Program-made: the position numbers and the translations under genes | Shown here: positions 8,275-15,883 of the stretch, piece by piece | Layout: every line of letters begins with the position of its first letter | Position numbering within the stretch: position 1 is the stretch's first letter | Assembly (NCBI RefSeq): GCF_000308655.1 | Contig: NZ_BAGC01000054.1 | Coordinates: 1-64,000 of the forward strand | DNA from: Nocardia niigatensis NBRC 100131 | Lineage (GTDB): Bacteria > Actinomycetota > Actinomycetes > Mycobacteriales > Mycobacteriaceae | Reading direction: 5' to 3' | Length of the DNA stretch: 64,000 bases | Notes under the pieces: generated by a model | Seen by the model: the letters and a program-made list of their open reading frames with translations, nothing else | What the model was told of the DNA's origin: nothing | The model's database searches: none

Positions 8275-9881
8275 CCTCGACTCCCGTTGTCCTGCTTGGT
8301 TTTCAGCATGGCGAGCTGTGCGCGTTCCTCCTCATGATGCTGGGCGGTGCGGAGCGCGCGTTCGCCGGGTGGGTCGGCGACGAGGAATCCGCCGGGCCCG
8401 GGTTTGCCCGCGGAGCCGAGCTTGCTCATCTTCTTCGGGACGGCGGCACCCTGGTACTCCAGGGGAACCGGATGGCCGTGCCCATCCACCGGTCCGAGCG
8501 ACTGGTGCACCTCGATGTATTCGCCGTGCGGCAGCCGCTTGATGATGCCGGTCTCGATGCCGTGCTCGAGCACCGCCCGGTCGCTGCGCTGCAGGCCCAG
8601 GCAGAAACGGTAGGCGATGAAGTAGGCCAGCGGCGGCAGGATCAGCAGCGCGATCCGGAAGAACCAGGTGGTCGCGTTGAGCGAGACGTCGAACTTCAGC
8701 GCGATGATGTCGTTCACGCAGGCGAAGGTGAGCACCAGGTAGAAGGCGATGGCCATGGATCCGATCGCGGTGCGCACCGGCACATCTCGCGGCCGCTGCA
8801 GCAGATTGTGGTGCGCGGTGTCCTTGGTGAGCCGCTTCTCGATCCACGGATACAGCGGGATCACCACCAGCACCAGGCCCATCACCACCGCCACCCAGAA
8901 GGGCGCGGGAATGGTGTAGCGGCCCAGGTAGATCTCCCAGGGTGGCATGAGCCGGGCGAGGCCGTCGGTCCACATCATGTAGAAGTCGGGCTGGGATCCG
9001 GCCGATACCTGGGCGGGATTGTAGGGCCCCAGATTCCAGATCGGGTTGATCTGGAACAGCCCGCCCATGAGGGCCACGGTGGCCAGGGTGAAGGCGAAGA
9101 ACGCGCCCTGGTCCAGGGAGAACACCGGAACGATGCGCGCGCCCACCACATTTCGCTCGGTGCGGGCGGGCCCGGGGAACTGGGTGTGCTTCTGGTACCA
9201 GACCAGGGCGATGTGGGCGCCGATGAGCGCCAGCATGATTCCCGGGAACAGCAGCACGTGGGTGATGTAGAGCCGCGGGATCAGGACGGTGCCCGGGAAT
9301 TCGCCGCCGAAGAGGAAGAAGTGAGTCCAGGTGCCGATGACGGGGATCGCCATGGTGATGCCGCCCAGCGGGGAGCGCAGGCCGGTGCCCGACAGCAGGT
9401 CGTCGGGTAGCGAGTACCCGAAGTAGCCCTCGAACATGGCCAGGATCAGCAGCACCGCGCCGATCACCCAGGTGGCCTCGCGGGGTTTGCGGAAGGCGCC
9501 GGTGAAGAACACCCGGAACATGTGGATGATGATCGACGCCGCGAACAGCAGGGCGGCCCAGTGGTGGACCTGCCGGACGAACAGCCCGCCGCGCACGTCG
9601 AAGGAGATGTCCAGGACGCTGCGGTAGGCGGCCGACATCTGCACGCCCCGCAGCGGTTGGTAGCTGCCGTCGTAGGTGACCTCGGTCATGGACGGTTCGA
9701 AGTAGAGGGTCAGGTAGACGCCGGACAGCAGCAGGATGATGAAGCTGTAGAGCGCGATCTCCCCGAGCAGGAACGACCAGTGGGTCGGGAAGACCTTGTT
9801 GATGGAGCGTTTCAGGCCCGCGGCCAGGTGATACCGCTGGTCGGCGGCATCGGCGCGGTTCGCGGTGGCGTTCATGAACAT
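8271..9881 (-). CDS. qcrB: Cytochrome b subunit of bc1 complex (QcrB paralogue), stand-alone
   Basis: Membrane cytochrome b of the menaquinol:cytochrome c oxidoreductase. About 536 aa; nearly the whole length aligns with mycobacterial QcrB: RYHLAAGLKR, FPTHWSFLLGEIALYSF, the haem His pairs in RQVHHWAALLFAASIIIHM and YITHVLLFPGIMLALIGAH, the Qo-site loop NPIWNLGPYNPAQVSAGSQP, and the actinobacterial extra C-terminal region HHNLLQRPRDVPVRT to LGSAGKPGPGGF. Unusually, qcrC, qcrA and ctaE, which normally sit beside qcrB, are not here; it is followed only by a coupled small gene. It is therefore probably a second copy, not the main respiratory subunit. Starts at 9875 (ATG) or 9911 (GTG) are also possible; no clear ribosome-binding site decides. 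Confidence 0.93.
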   Translation of the reverse strand: MFMNATANRADAADQRYHLAAGLKRSINKVFPTHWSFLLGEIALYSFIILLLSGVYLTLYFEPSMTEVTYDGSYQPLRGVQMSAAYRSVLDISFDVRGGLFVRQVHHWAALLFAASIIIHMFRVFFTGAFRKPREATWVIGAVLLILAMFEGYFGYSLPDDLLSGTGLRSPLGGITMAIPVIGTWTHFFLFGGEFPGTVLIPRLYITHVLLFPGIMLALIGAHIALVWYQKHTQFPGPARTERNVVGARIVPVFSLDQGAFFAFTLATVALMGGLFQINPIWNLGPYNPAQVSAGSQPDFYMMWTDGLARLMPPWEIYLGRYTIPAPFWVAVVMGLVLVVIPLYPWIEKRLTKDTAHHNLLQRPRDVPVRTAIGSMAIAFYLVLTFACVNDIIALKFDVSLNATTWFFRIALLILPPLAYFIAYRFCLGLQRSDRAVLEHGIETGIIKRLPHGEYIEVHQSLGPVDGHGHPVPLEYQGAAVPKKMSKLGSAGKPGPGGFLVADPPGERALRTAQHHEEERAQLAMLKTKQDNGSRG

Positions 9882-9964
9882 GAGACGCCGGAGCAGGCCG
9901 AAACGTGACACCTGGATCGGGCGTTTGTCCCGGATCACCCCCCCGGAGTTCCGGGGGCCGCCGG

Positions 9965-11347
9965 TCAGCGTGGCAGCAGGTTCGACAGCGCCTCGTCGAG
10001 GGTCGGGTAGCGGAAGCGGAACCCGCTGTGCCGCAGCACCTCCGAGGTGGCGTGCCGCCCGGTCAGCCCGAGCGCCGGGTCGGTGCGCAGGAATACCGCG
10101 CCGACGGTGAGGGCTACGGCGGGAGTGGGCGGCGACCACGGCCGGCGCAGCTGCCGGCGCAGGGCGGTCATGAGTTCCTTGTTGCGCACCGGGAAGTCGG
10201 TGGCCGCGACCAGGACGCCGTTCGGCAGGCCGACCCGCGCATCCAGGCCCAGTCCGGCGCGCACGATGGCCAGCCAGTCCTCGAAGTGGATCCAGCTGAA
10301 CCACTGCCGTCCGCTGCCGACGCTGCCGCCCAGCCCCGCCTTGGTCAGGCCCGCCAGCCGCCGCAGCGCGGGCGCGTCCGGGTCCAGCACGATGGAGGTG
10401 CGCAGGATGGTCCAGTGGGTGGCGTTGGCGCCTTCGAAGGCCGCCTCCCAGGGCGCGGCCACGCCGGTCATCTGCGGCAGCCCGGGCTCGGGCAGGGGTG
10501 TGCTCTCGGTACAGCGGAGCTCCCCCGCGTCGGCCCAGATGGCGGTGGTACCGGCCTGGATCCAATAGTCGATGGGCCGGTCCAGCGTCTTGGACGCCTC
10601 CACCAGCGCGCGAGTGGAATCGACTCGGCTGCGGCGCAATTCGGCCACATTGCGGGCGGTGGGACGGCAGTCGACGAGCTTGCCCGCGAGGTTGACCACC
10701 GCGGTGCGGCCCGGATTGCGCAGGGCGTCGGTCCACGCGCCGAGGGTGTGGCCGTCCCATTCGTATTGCGGGTAGGGCAGATCCGGCACCGCGCGCCGGG
10801 TGAGGATGACAGCCCGCTGGCCCCGGCAGGTGAGGTCGGCGGCCAGGGTGCGACCCAGCGCCCCGGTGCCGCCCGCGATGACGACGGTGAGCGCGTCGGC
10901 GGCGGGTCGCAGTCCGGCCAGCTGAGCCAGGCGGGTGAAGCAGGTGCGGGTGTCGTGGAGCAGCAGGTCCCCGACGATCTTGCGCATGACCGCCGCCGAG
11001 GCGCCGCTGAAGGTGAGCTGCTGACCGAGTTCGGTGCCGCCGTCGCGCGGGGTGAGCACCCAGCGCAGGCGCATGGTGCCCGCGGGTTCGGGCTGTTCCA
11101 GGGTGATTTCGCGATCGGGCACGAAGGTGGAGACGACGAACGGCTTCGCGAGCCGCCCGTGCACTGCCTCGTGGACGCGGCCGCGTGGCAGGTAGTCGCC
11201 GGTGACGCTTGCCGCCGGGGCGCCGTGCAGTGTCACCGCGGCGACGGCGGGATTCCACTCGGGCCAGCGGGCGGGATCGCCCAGCACGGCCCACAGCTGC
11301 TGGGGCGTGCGGGCGATCCACTGGGTGTACGTCGTTGTACGAGGCAT
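9965..11347 (-). CDS. Fusion of SRPBCC lipid-binding domain and TIGR01777-type epimerase
   Basis: 460 aa. Residues 1-145 form an SRPBCC/polyketide-cyclase-like helix-grip domain (WIARTPQQLWAVLGDPARWPEWNP). Residues ~150-460 are a Rossmann short-chain epimerase of the TIGR01777/YfcH type: GGTGALGR nucleotide loop at about 158, NLAGKLVDCRPT, the strand ending RTSIVLDPDAPAL, and the DUF1731-like C-terminus ending RHSGFRFRYPTLDEAL. No signal or membrane segment. The substrate is unknown; the helix-grip part could bind a hydrophobic ligand for the NAD(P)-dependent domain. The ATG at 11347 has a TAGCGT box 7 nt upstream and no Shine-Dalgarno. Both domain calls are strong; the joint function is inference. 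Confidence 0.88.
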   Translation of the reverse strand: MPRTTTYTQWIARTPQQLWAVLGDPARWPEWNPAVAAVTLHGAPAASVTGDYLPRGRVHEAVHGRLAKPFVVSTFVPDREITLEQPEPAGTMRLRWVLTPRDGGTELGQQLTFSGASAAVMRKIVGDLLLHDTRTCFTRLAQLAGLRPAADALTVVIAGGTGALGRTLAADLTCRGQRAVILTRRAVPDLPYPQYEWDGHTLGAWTDALRNPGRTAVVNLAGKLVDCRPTARNVAELRRSRVDSTRALVEASKTLDRPIDYWIQAGTTAIWADAGELRCTESTPLPEPGLPQMTGVAAPWEAAFEGANATHWTILRTSIVLDPDAPALRRLAGLTKAGLGGSVGSGRQWFSWIHFEDWLAIVRAGLGLDARVGLPNGVLVAATDFPVRNKELMTALRRQLRRPWSPPTPAVALTVGAVFLRTDPALGLTGRHATSEVLRHSGFRFRYPTLDEALSNLLPR

Positions 11348-11354
11348 GCTTTCG

Positions 11355-11360
11355 ACGCTA
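11355..11360 (-). promoter_or_regulatory. -10 box of leaderless SRPBCC-epimerase promoter
   Basis: Minus-strand TAGCGT, 7 nt before the ATG. Confidence 0.5.
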
Positions 11361-11414
11361 TTACCGCTGGGCCGCGGCCGGAAGCGTGGCTTTGGTCGCA
11401 GCCCAGCGGCGCGG

Positions 11415-11891
11415 TCAGCCGATGCTGGTCTGGGTGCCGAGGGTGAAGGTGTGACCGTGCGAGGTGCAGGTCAGACCGCCGCCGTGCGGACGGCCGCCGA
11501 GGCAGGTCGCGCCCGCGTAGTCGAACTGGGTGCCGGCGTAGACATTGCCCGGAGGGCGCGGCACGTCCCAGAGCTGACGGGCGTTGGGGTTCCCGTGTTG
11601 TCCGCCGAGTCCGAAGGTCGGGTGGGCGGGCAGGAAGGAACCGTCGATCACGATGTCGGAGATGGGAATCAGGCCCCAGAGTTTGTTGCCCTGCCCGAGA
11701 TCGCAGGCGACGTCGCCATTCGCGTGAATGGCGCACTGGGTGGCGAATTCATTGAAATAGAGGGTGTCGCCCACCAGGAAGTCCGAATTGTCCGCCTCGA
11801 TGACACCTGAATCGGCGGAGGCGATACCGGTGCCGAGGAATGAGAGCGCCACCGCGGCCATCGCAGAGCCGATAACACTACGTACGTTCAT
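11415..11891 (-). CDS. Small secreted protein, unknown function
   Basis: 158 aa with a classical signal peptide: MNVRS, a hydrophobic stretch IGSAMAAVALSFLGTGIASA and cleavage expected after ASA-DS. The mature part of ~130 aa has four cysteines (ATQCAIH, DVACDLG, GATCLGG, LTCTSH) that can form two disulfides, plus many Gly and Asn. No enzyme motif is seen; it resembles small exported Nocardia/Mycobacterium proteins of unknown role. The ATG at 11891 was chosen over an upstream in-frame codon because it begins the signal peptide. It faces the SRPBCC-epimerase gene in the same direction, 67 bp apart. Confidence 0.82.
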   Translation of the reverse strand: MNVRSVIGSAMAAVALSFLGTGIASADSGVIEADNSDFLVGDTLYFNEFATQCAIHANGDVACDLGQGNKLWGLIPISDIVIDGSFLPAHPTFGLGGQHGNPNARQLWDVPRPPGNVYAGTQFDYAGATCLGGRPHGGGLTCTSHGHTFTLGTQTSIG

Positions 11892-12190
11892 GATGACCGA
11901 CCCTAGAGCACCGGAACCCGTTGACACCAGCGCGAATTCGCGTGTCTCACAATGAGGTGCATCGATTGACGAGGTTTCTCGATCCACCCCGATTCGCTAC
12001 TTGATGAATGTCCCCGGTCGCCCGAAGGTGAACACGACAGTCGTGCGTCGCGGGCGCATTCCGGACAACAGAGGCATGTGATGAGCGAGAAGATCCGCGT
12101 CGAAGGCACCATCACGGTGGACAATATCGTCAGCGGCGAGGCTATCGACCGCCGCCCACACCCATGACCGCGCCGGGGAGGAATCCAGGG
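11892..12190. other. 299-bp region between secreted protein and antitoxin genes
   Basis: No recognised gene. On the minus strand a 65-codon frame (11997-12194) starts at a TTG overlapping the antitoxin stop as TTGA, the geometry of a coupled toxin gene. Its sequence (AAVDSLAADDIVHRDG, then AFDADLLAHHMPLLSG) does not show PIN, Doc or RelE signatures; it might be a truncated partner gene. The promoter of the secreted-protein gene must lie at the left end. Confidence 0.4.
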
Positions 12191-12532
12191 TCAACGATCG
12201 TCCGGGTGGGTGACCTTCTGGACCTCCACCAATCCGGTCAGGCCGGAGAAGGCGTCGGGATTGACCGTGAACAACGGCAATTTGATGGATGCCTCCGCAC
12301 TTCCGGCCGATATCGTTGCGGCACTTGATAATCCACTGAACGCCGCAACAGCTTCCGCGAGCGGGACCGCCGAACGACGCCTCAGATTCCGGTGCGGAAC
12401 AAGATCCGCGACCGGGGTTCCATCCACCGTGATGGTGTATGAACGCCCGGCGCGGACCTCACGAAGGACGCGGCTCGCGTCATTCCGCAGTTCCCGCTGG
12501 GGGATCTCTGGAAACTCCGCAGGACTCGTCAT
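12191..12532 (-). CDS. Phd/YefM-type antitoxin, apparently without a toxin
   Basis: 113 aa. The N-terminal half is typical of prevent-host-death antitoxins: EIPQRELRNDASRVLREV, AGRSYTITVDGTPVADLVP, then a basic LRRRS segment; this half dimerises and binds the operator in known systems. The C-terminal half, which normally wraps the toxin, is Ala/Ser-rich and ends in PDAFSGLTGLVEVQKV, unlike the standard VapB/Phd tail. No VapC, Doc or RelE gene follows; only an unrecognised 65-codon frame overlaps the stop. It may be a solitary antitoxin or half of a decayed module. Confidence 0.72.
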   Translation of the reverse strand: MTSPAEFPEIPQRELRNDASRVLREVRAGRSYTITVDGTPVADLVPHRNLRRRSAVPLAEAVAAFSGLSSAATISAGSAEASIKLPLFTVNPDAFSGLTGLVEVQKVTHPDDR

Positions 12533-12621
12533 ATGTCCTCGATACGGGATTGACTACACCGTCGCAACGGCTTCGCTACGGATGCGACGGGTGTCGGCCG
12601 GATCCGGCAACCGGAGCCGAC

Positions 12622-14244
12622 TCAGTCGACGTAGGCGCGCTGAATGATGGCCTCGGTGTCGACGCCGGTCGGCAGCGTGCCGAACGCGATACCCCAGTCG
12701 CCGCCGAACCTGGTGCCGCAGAAGGCGTCCGCGACGGCCTGGTGCCCGTGCCGCACCAGCTGGGCGCCCTGCAGCACCAGCGCCATCAGCTCCACCACGC
12801 GCCGCGCGCGGTATTCGATATCGGCGAAGTCGGTGAGCTCCTTGCCGATTCGGTCGATGGCCTCGTCCAGGTAGCGGTTGGCGCCGCGGGACAGGTTCAC
12901 CTCGTTGAAGAACGCCTCGACCGTCTCCGGCTGACGGCCCATGGCGCGCAGCGCGTCCAGCGCCGCCACATTGCCCGAGCCCTCCCAGATGGACATGAGC
13001 GGGGCCTCGCGGTACAGCCGCGGCATGCCGGACTCCTCGGCATAACCGTTGCCGCCGAAGCATTCCAGCGCTTCGGCCGCGTGCGCGGGGGCGCGCTTGC
13101 ACACCCAGTACTTGGTGACCGCCAGCGCGATGCGGCGCAGCGAGGCCTCGGCGGGATCGATGTCGGCGCGGTCGGTGGCGCCGGCCAGGCGCATCATGAC
13201 GGTGGTCGCGGCGTCGGACTCGATCACCAGGTCCGCCAGCACATTCCGCATGGCGGGCTGGTCGACCAGGTGCTTGCCGAACACCTGCCGGTGCCGGGCG
13301 TGGTGGGTGGCGTAGACCGCGCCGGCGCGCATGCCGGTGGCCGAGCCGATCACGCAGTCCAGCCGGGTCATATTGACCATTTCGATAATGGTCTTCACGC
13401 CCGCGCCCTCGTCGCCGACCAGCCAGCCGATGGCGTTCTCGTACTCCAGTTCCGAGGAGGCGTTGGACTTGTTGCCCAGCTTGTCCTTGAGCCGCTGGAT
13501 ACGCAGCGCGTTGCGGGTGCCGTCCGGCAGCACCCGGGGCAGCAGGAAGCAGGACAGGCCGCCCGGCGCCTGGGCCAGGGTCAGGAACATGTCGCCCATG
13601 GGGTGCGAGGTGAACCACTTGTGGCCGACGATCCGGTAGGTGCCGTCGGATAGCGGGGTGGCCGTGGTGGTGTTGGCGCGGACGTCGGAGCCGCCCTGCT
13701 TCTCGGTCATGGACATGCCCGCGATGAGACCAGCCTTGCTGGACGGTTCGCGCAGGCCGAAGTCGTAGACGCGGGAGGCCAGCAGCGGCTCGAATTTCGC
13801 GGCCAGTTCGGGATTGTGGCGCAGCGCGGGCACCACGGCGTAGGTCATGGAGATCGGGCACATGTGCCCGGCGTCGGCCAGACCCCAGGTGTAGAACTTG
13901 GCGGCGCGGGCCACGTGCGCGCCGGGCCGGTCGTCTTGCCAGGGCGAACCGTGCAGGCCGTGCGATACCGCGGTGTTCATCAGGTCGTGCCAGTGCGGGT
14001 GGAATTCCACCTCGTCGATGCGGTTGCCGTAGCGGTCGTGGGTGTGCAGGACCGGCGGGTACTCGTTGGCCAGCCGGCCCCACTCCTGCGCGGCCGCGCC
14101 GCCCGCGAGCACGCCCAGCTCCCGCACCTCGGCCTCGGCCCAGCCCGCACCCTCCCGGTGCAGGCCCTCGAGCAGCGCGGGATTGCGCGAGTTGTCGAAG
14201 GGGACGATGGGCGGCACCTGATTGAAGACGTCGTGCGTGTGCAT
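12622..14244 (-). CDS. AidB-family acyl-CoA dehydrogenase
   Basis: 540 aa flavoprotein. The long N-terminus (VFNQVPPIVPFDNSRNPALLE) and the order MTEKQGGSDVRANTT, YRIVGHKWFTSHPMGDMFL, EGAGVKTIIEMVNMTRLDCV and FGGNGYAEESGMPRLYREAPLMSIWEGSGNV are characteristic of the AidB branch rather than fatty-acid beta-oxidation enzymes. E. coli AidB is induced by alkylation stress, binds FAD and DNA, and shows weak isovaleryl-CoA dehydrogenase activity; the role here is unproven. The gene lies 12 bp downstream of a TetR regulator, in the same direction, with AGGAG before its ATG, so the two form an operon likely repressed through the palindrome at 14918-14946. Confidence 0.93.
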   Translation of the reverse strand: MHTHDVFNQVPPIVPFDNSRNPALLEGLHREGAGWAEAEVRELGVLAGGAAAQEWGRLANEYPPVLHTHDRYGNRIDEVEFHPHWHDLMNTAVSHGLHGSPWQDDRPGAHVARAAKFYTWGLADAGHMCPISMTYAVVPALRHNPELAAKFEPLLASRVYDFGLREPSSKAGLIAGMSMTEKQGGSDVRANTTTATPLSDGTYRIVGHKWFTSHPMGDMFLTLAQAPGGLSCFLLPRVLPDGTRNALRIQRLKDKLGNKSNASSELEYENAIGWLVGDEGAGVKTIIEMVNMTRLDCVIGSATGMRAGAVYATHHARHRQVFGKHLVDQPAMRNVLADLVIESDAATTVMMRLAGATDRADIDPAEASLRRIALAVTKYWVCKRAPAHAAEALECFGGNGYAEESGMPRLYREAPLMSIWEGSGNVAALDALRAMGRQPETVEAFFNEVNLSRGANRYLDEAIDRIGKELTDFADIEYRARRVVELMALVLQGAQLVRHGHQAVADAFCGTRFGGDWGIAFGTLPTGVDTEAIIQRAYVD

Positions 14245-14256
14245 TGCGGGTGACTC

Positions 14257-14916
14257 CTATTCGTGTGGGACGCCGCGAGATTCGGGAAGTTCGGGCTGGA
14301 CGCCGGAGGCAGAGGGCTGGACGCCGAGGGCGCGCAGCGCGAAGGAGACCAGTTCGGGCAGCACCGATTCGCTCTGCAGCTGTTCGGAGAGCGGGCCGAC
14401 GAGCACCTCGCCGATGGCCCCGACCAGCGCGGTGGCGGAGGTGCGCGGATCCTGCGGCGGCAGTTGACCGGTGGCGATGCCGTCGGAGATCGCGGACACG
14501 TAGGTCTCGGCGAAGGCCCTGCGGAAGCGCAGACGTTCGGCGTCGACGGCGGCGTCCACGGGCTCGGCGAGCAGGACGTAGGCGAGTTTGGGGTTCTTGA
14601 GGGCGCGGCCGGCGAAGGTCTCGACGGCGGCCGTGACGCGGTCCGGGGCGGTGCGCCCCTCCCCCGCCGCGCCGGCCGCGGCGACGGCGTCGACCTCGCG
14701 GGTGACGACCTCGCGGAAGACGGCGGTGACCAGTTCGGCCTTGCCGCTGAAGTTCTTGTACACCGTGCCGGTGGCGACCCCGGCCTCGGCGGCGACCGCC
14801 GCCATGGACAGTCCGGCGAACCCGTCGCGGGAGAGCACGGTCATGGCGGAGCGCACGATCGACCCCGCCTGAGCATCCAGGCGGGCCTGGACAGCGGGCG
14901 TTCTGCGATAGGCCAT
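14257..14916 (-). CDS. TetR-family regulator of the AidB-like gene
   Basis: 219 aa. The N-terminal helix-turn-helix is clear: IVRSAMTVLSRDGFAGLSMA, then AEAGVATGTVYKNFSGKAEL, the TetR recognition helix pattern. The C-terminal ligand domain (about 60-200) is helical and not assignable to a ligand. I take ATG at 14916 (MAYRRTPAVQ); the frame continues upstream but would read through the operator palindrome. First gene of an operon with the AidB-like dehydrogenase; divergent from the crotonase gene at 15036, so one operator could serve both. The tail beyond residue 200 is Pro/Ser-rich and probably disordered. Confidence 0.9.
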   Translation of the reverse strand: MAYRRTPAVQARLDAQAGSIVRSAMTVLSRDGFAGLSMAAVAAEAGVATGTVYKNFSGKAELVTAVFREVVTREVDAVAAAGAAGEGRTAPDRVTAAVETFAGRALKNPKLAYVLLAEPVDAAVDAERLRFRRAFAETYVSAISDGIATGQLPPQDPRTSATALVGAIGEVLVGPLSEQLQSESVLPELVSFALRALGVQPSASGVQPELPESRGVPHE

Positions 14917-14917
14917 G

Positions 14918-14946
14918 CAAGAAGTGAACCACCAATTCATTTCTTG
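14918..14946. promoter_or_regulatory. TetR operator palindrome between regulator and crotonase genes
   Basis: Arms caagaagtgaa and ttcatttcttg (10 of 11 positions complementary) around a 7-nt centre, immediately 5' of the regulator start codon. Position and symmetry fit an autoregulatory TetR site that blocks the tetR-aidB promoter. Confidence 0.65.
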
Positions 14947-15022
14947 ACGCAAGCCCACCCGTCGCCCACCACCGCCCTCGGCCGGGGCGCGCCGCGCCGC
15001 TGTACAGGATCCGGTTACGGCG

Positions 15023-15028
15023 TACTGT
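15023..15028 (+). promoter_or_regulatory. -10 box of leaderless crotonase promoter
   Basis: TACTGT, 7 nt before the GTG start at 15036. Confidence 0.5.
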
Positions 15029-15035
15029 CGGCCGC

Positions 15036-15797
15036 GTGACAGTACGAGTGGAGCGCAACGGCCCCGTCTACACCGTGATCCTGCACCGGCCCGAAGCCCG
15101 CAACGCGGTCGACGGCCCGACCGCGAAGGCCCTGGCCGACGCCTTCCGCGAGTTCGACGCCGACCCCACCGCCGCGGTCGCCGTGCTGTGGGGCGACGGC
15201 GGCACCTTCTGCGCCGGCGCCGACCTGAAGGCCCTCGGCACCGAACGGTCCAACCAGGTCACCGAGGACGGCGACGGTCCCATGGGCCCGACCCGCATGA
15301 AGCTGTCCAAACCGGTCATCGCCGCGGTCTCCGGGTACGCGGTGGCGGGCGGCATCGAACTGGCGCTCTGGTGCGATCTGCGAATCGCGGAGCAGGACAG
15401 TACCTTCGGCGTGTTCTGCCGCCGCTGGGGCGTACCGCTCATCGACGGCGGCACGGTGCGGCTGCCGCGCATCATCGGCGAGGGCCGCGCCATGGACCTG
15501 ATTCTCACCGGCCGGGCCGTCGGCGCCACCGAGGCGCTGCAGATCGGCCTGGTCAACCGAGTGGTGCCGACCGGCGAATCCCGCCGTGCCGCCGAGGATC
15601 TCGCGCGCGAGATGGCCGCCCTGCCGCAGACCTGCCTGCGCTCGGACCGGATGTCGGTGCTGGAGCAGAACGGCCTGGAGGAGCCCGAGGCCATCGCCAA
15701 CGAGCTGCGCCACGGCATGAGGGCGCTCATGGACGGCGCGCTGGACGGGGCGCAGCGGTTCGCCTCGGGCGCCGGCCGGCACGGCAGTCCGGCCTGA
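15036..15797 (+). CDS. Crotonase-fold protein annotated as enoyl-CoA hydratase, atypical active site
   Basis: 253 aa crotonase-fold protein acting on an acyl-CoA. The oxyanion-hole segments are present: GTFCAGADLKAL (first) and AVSGYAVAGGIELALWCD (second). At the position where hydratases carry the first catalytic Glu (xxPExxxG) this protein has FGVFCRRWGVPLIDGGT, and the second Glu position appears to be Asp in GRAMDLILTG. So it is probably not a classical hydratase; an isomerase, hydrolase or other crotonase reaction is possible. The GTG start follows a TACTGT box by 7 nt. It is divergent from the tetR-aidB operon and followed after 86 bp by a WS/DGAT-like gene. Confidence 0.88.
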   Translation: MTVRVERNGPVYTVILHRPEARNAVDGPTAKALADAFREFDADPTAAVAVLWGDGGTFCAGADLKALGTERSNQVTEDGDGPMGPTRMKLSKPVIAAVSGYAVAGGIELALWCDLRIAEQDSTFGVFCRRWGVPLIDGGTVRLPRIIGEGRAMDLILTGRAVGATEALQIGLVNRVVPTGESRRAAEDLAREMAALPQTCLRSDRMSVLEQNGLEEPEAIANELRHGMRALMDGALDGAQRFASGAGRHGSPA

Positions 15798-15868
15798 TCC
15801 GGGCTCGGGTCCGCGCGCTCGCCGGAAAGCCCCGAATACGCGTGGCAGCACGCCAGGGAACCGATCGG

Positions 15869-15874
15869 TACGCT
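15869..15874 (+). promoter_or_regulatory. -10 box before acyltransferase gene
   Basis: TACGCT, 9 nt before the ATG at 15884; no ribosome-binding site between. Confidence 0.4.
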
Positions 15875-15883
15875 AGCCGTTCG

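Noticed and set aside
12079..12165. 28-codon plus-strand frame with an AGAGG upstream
   Set aside because: Too short, no resemblance to any known small protein, and opposite to the antitoxin operon; not supportable.
12554..15058. 834-codon minus-strand frame over the AidB and TetR genes
   Set aside because: Arg-rich shadow frame in a different phase; the two real genes have recognisable domains and their own starts.
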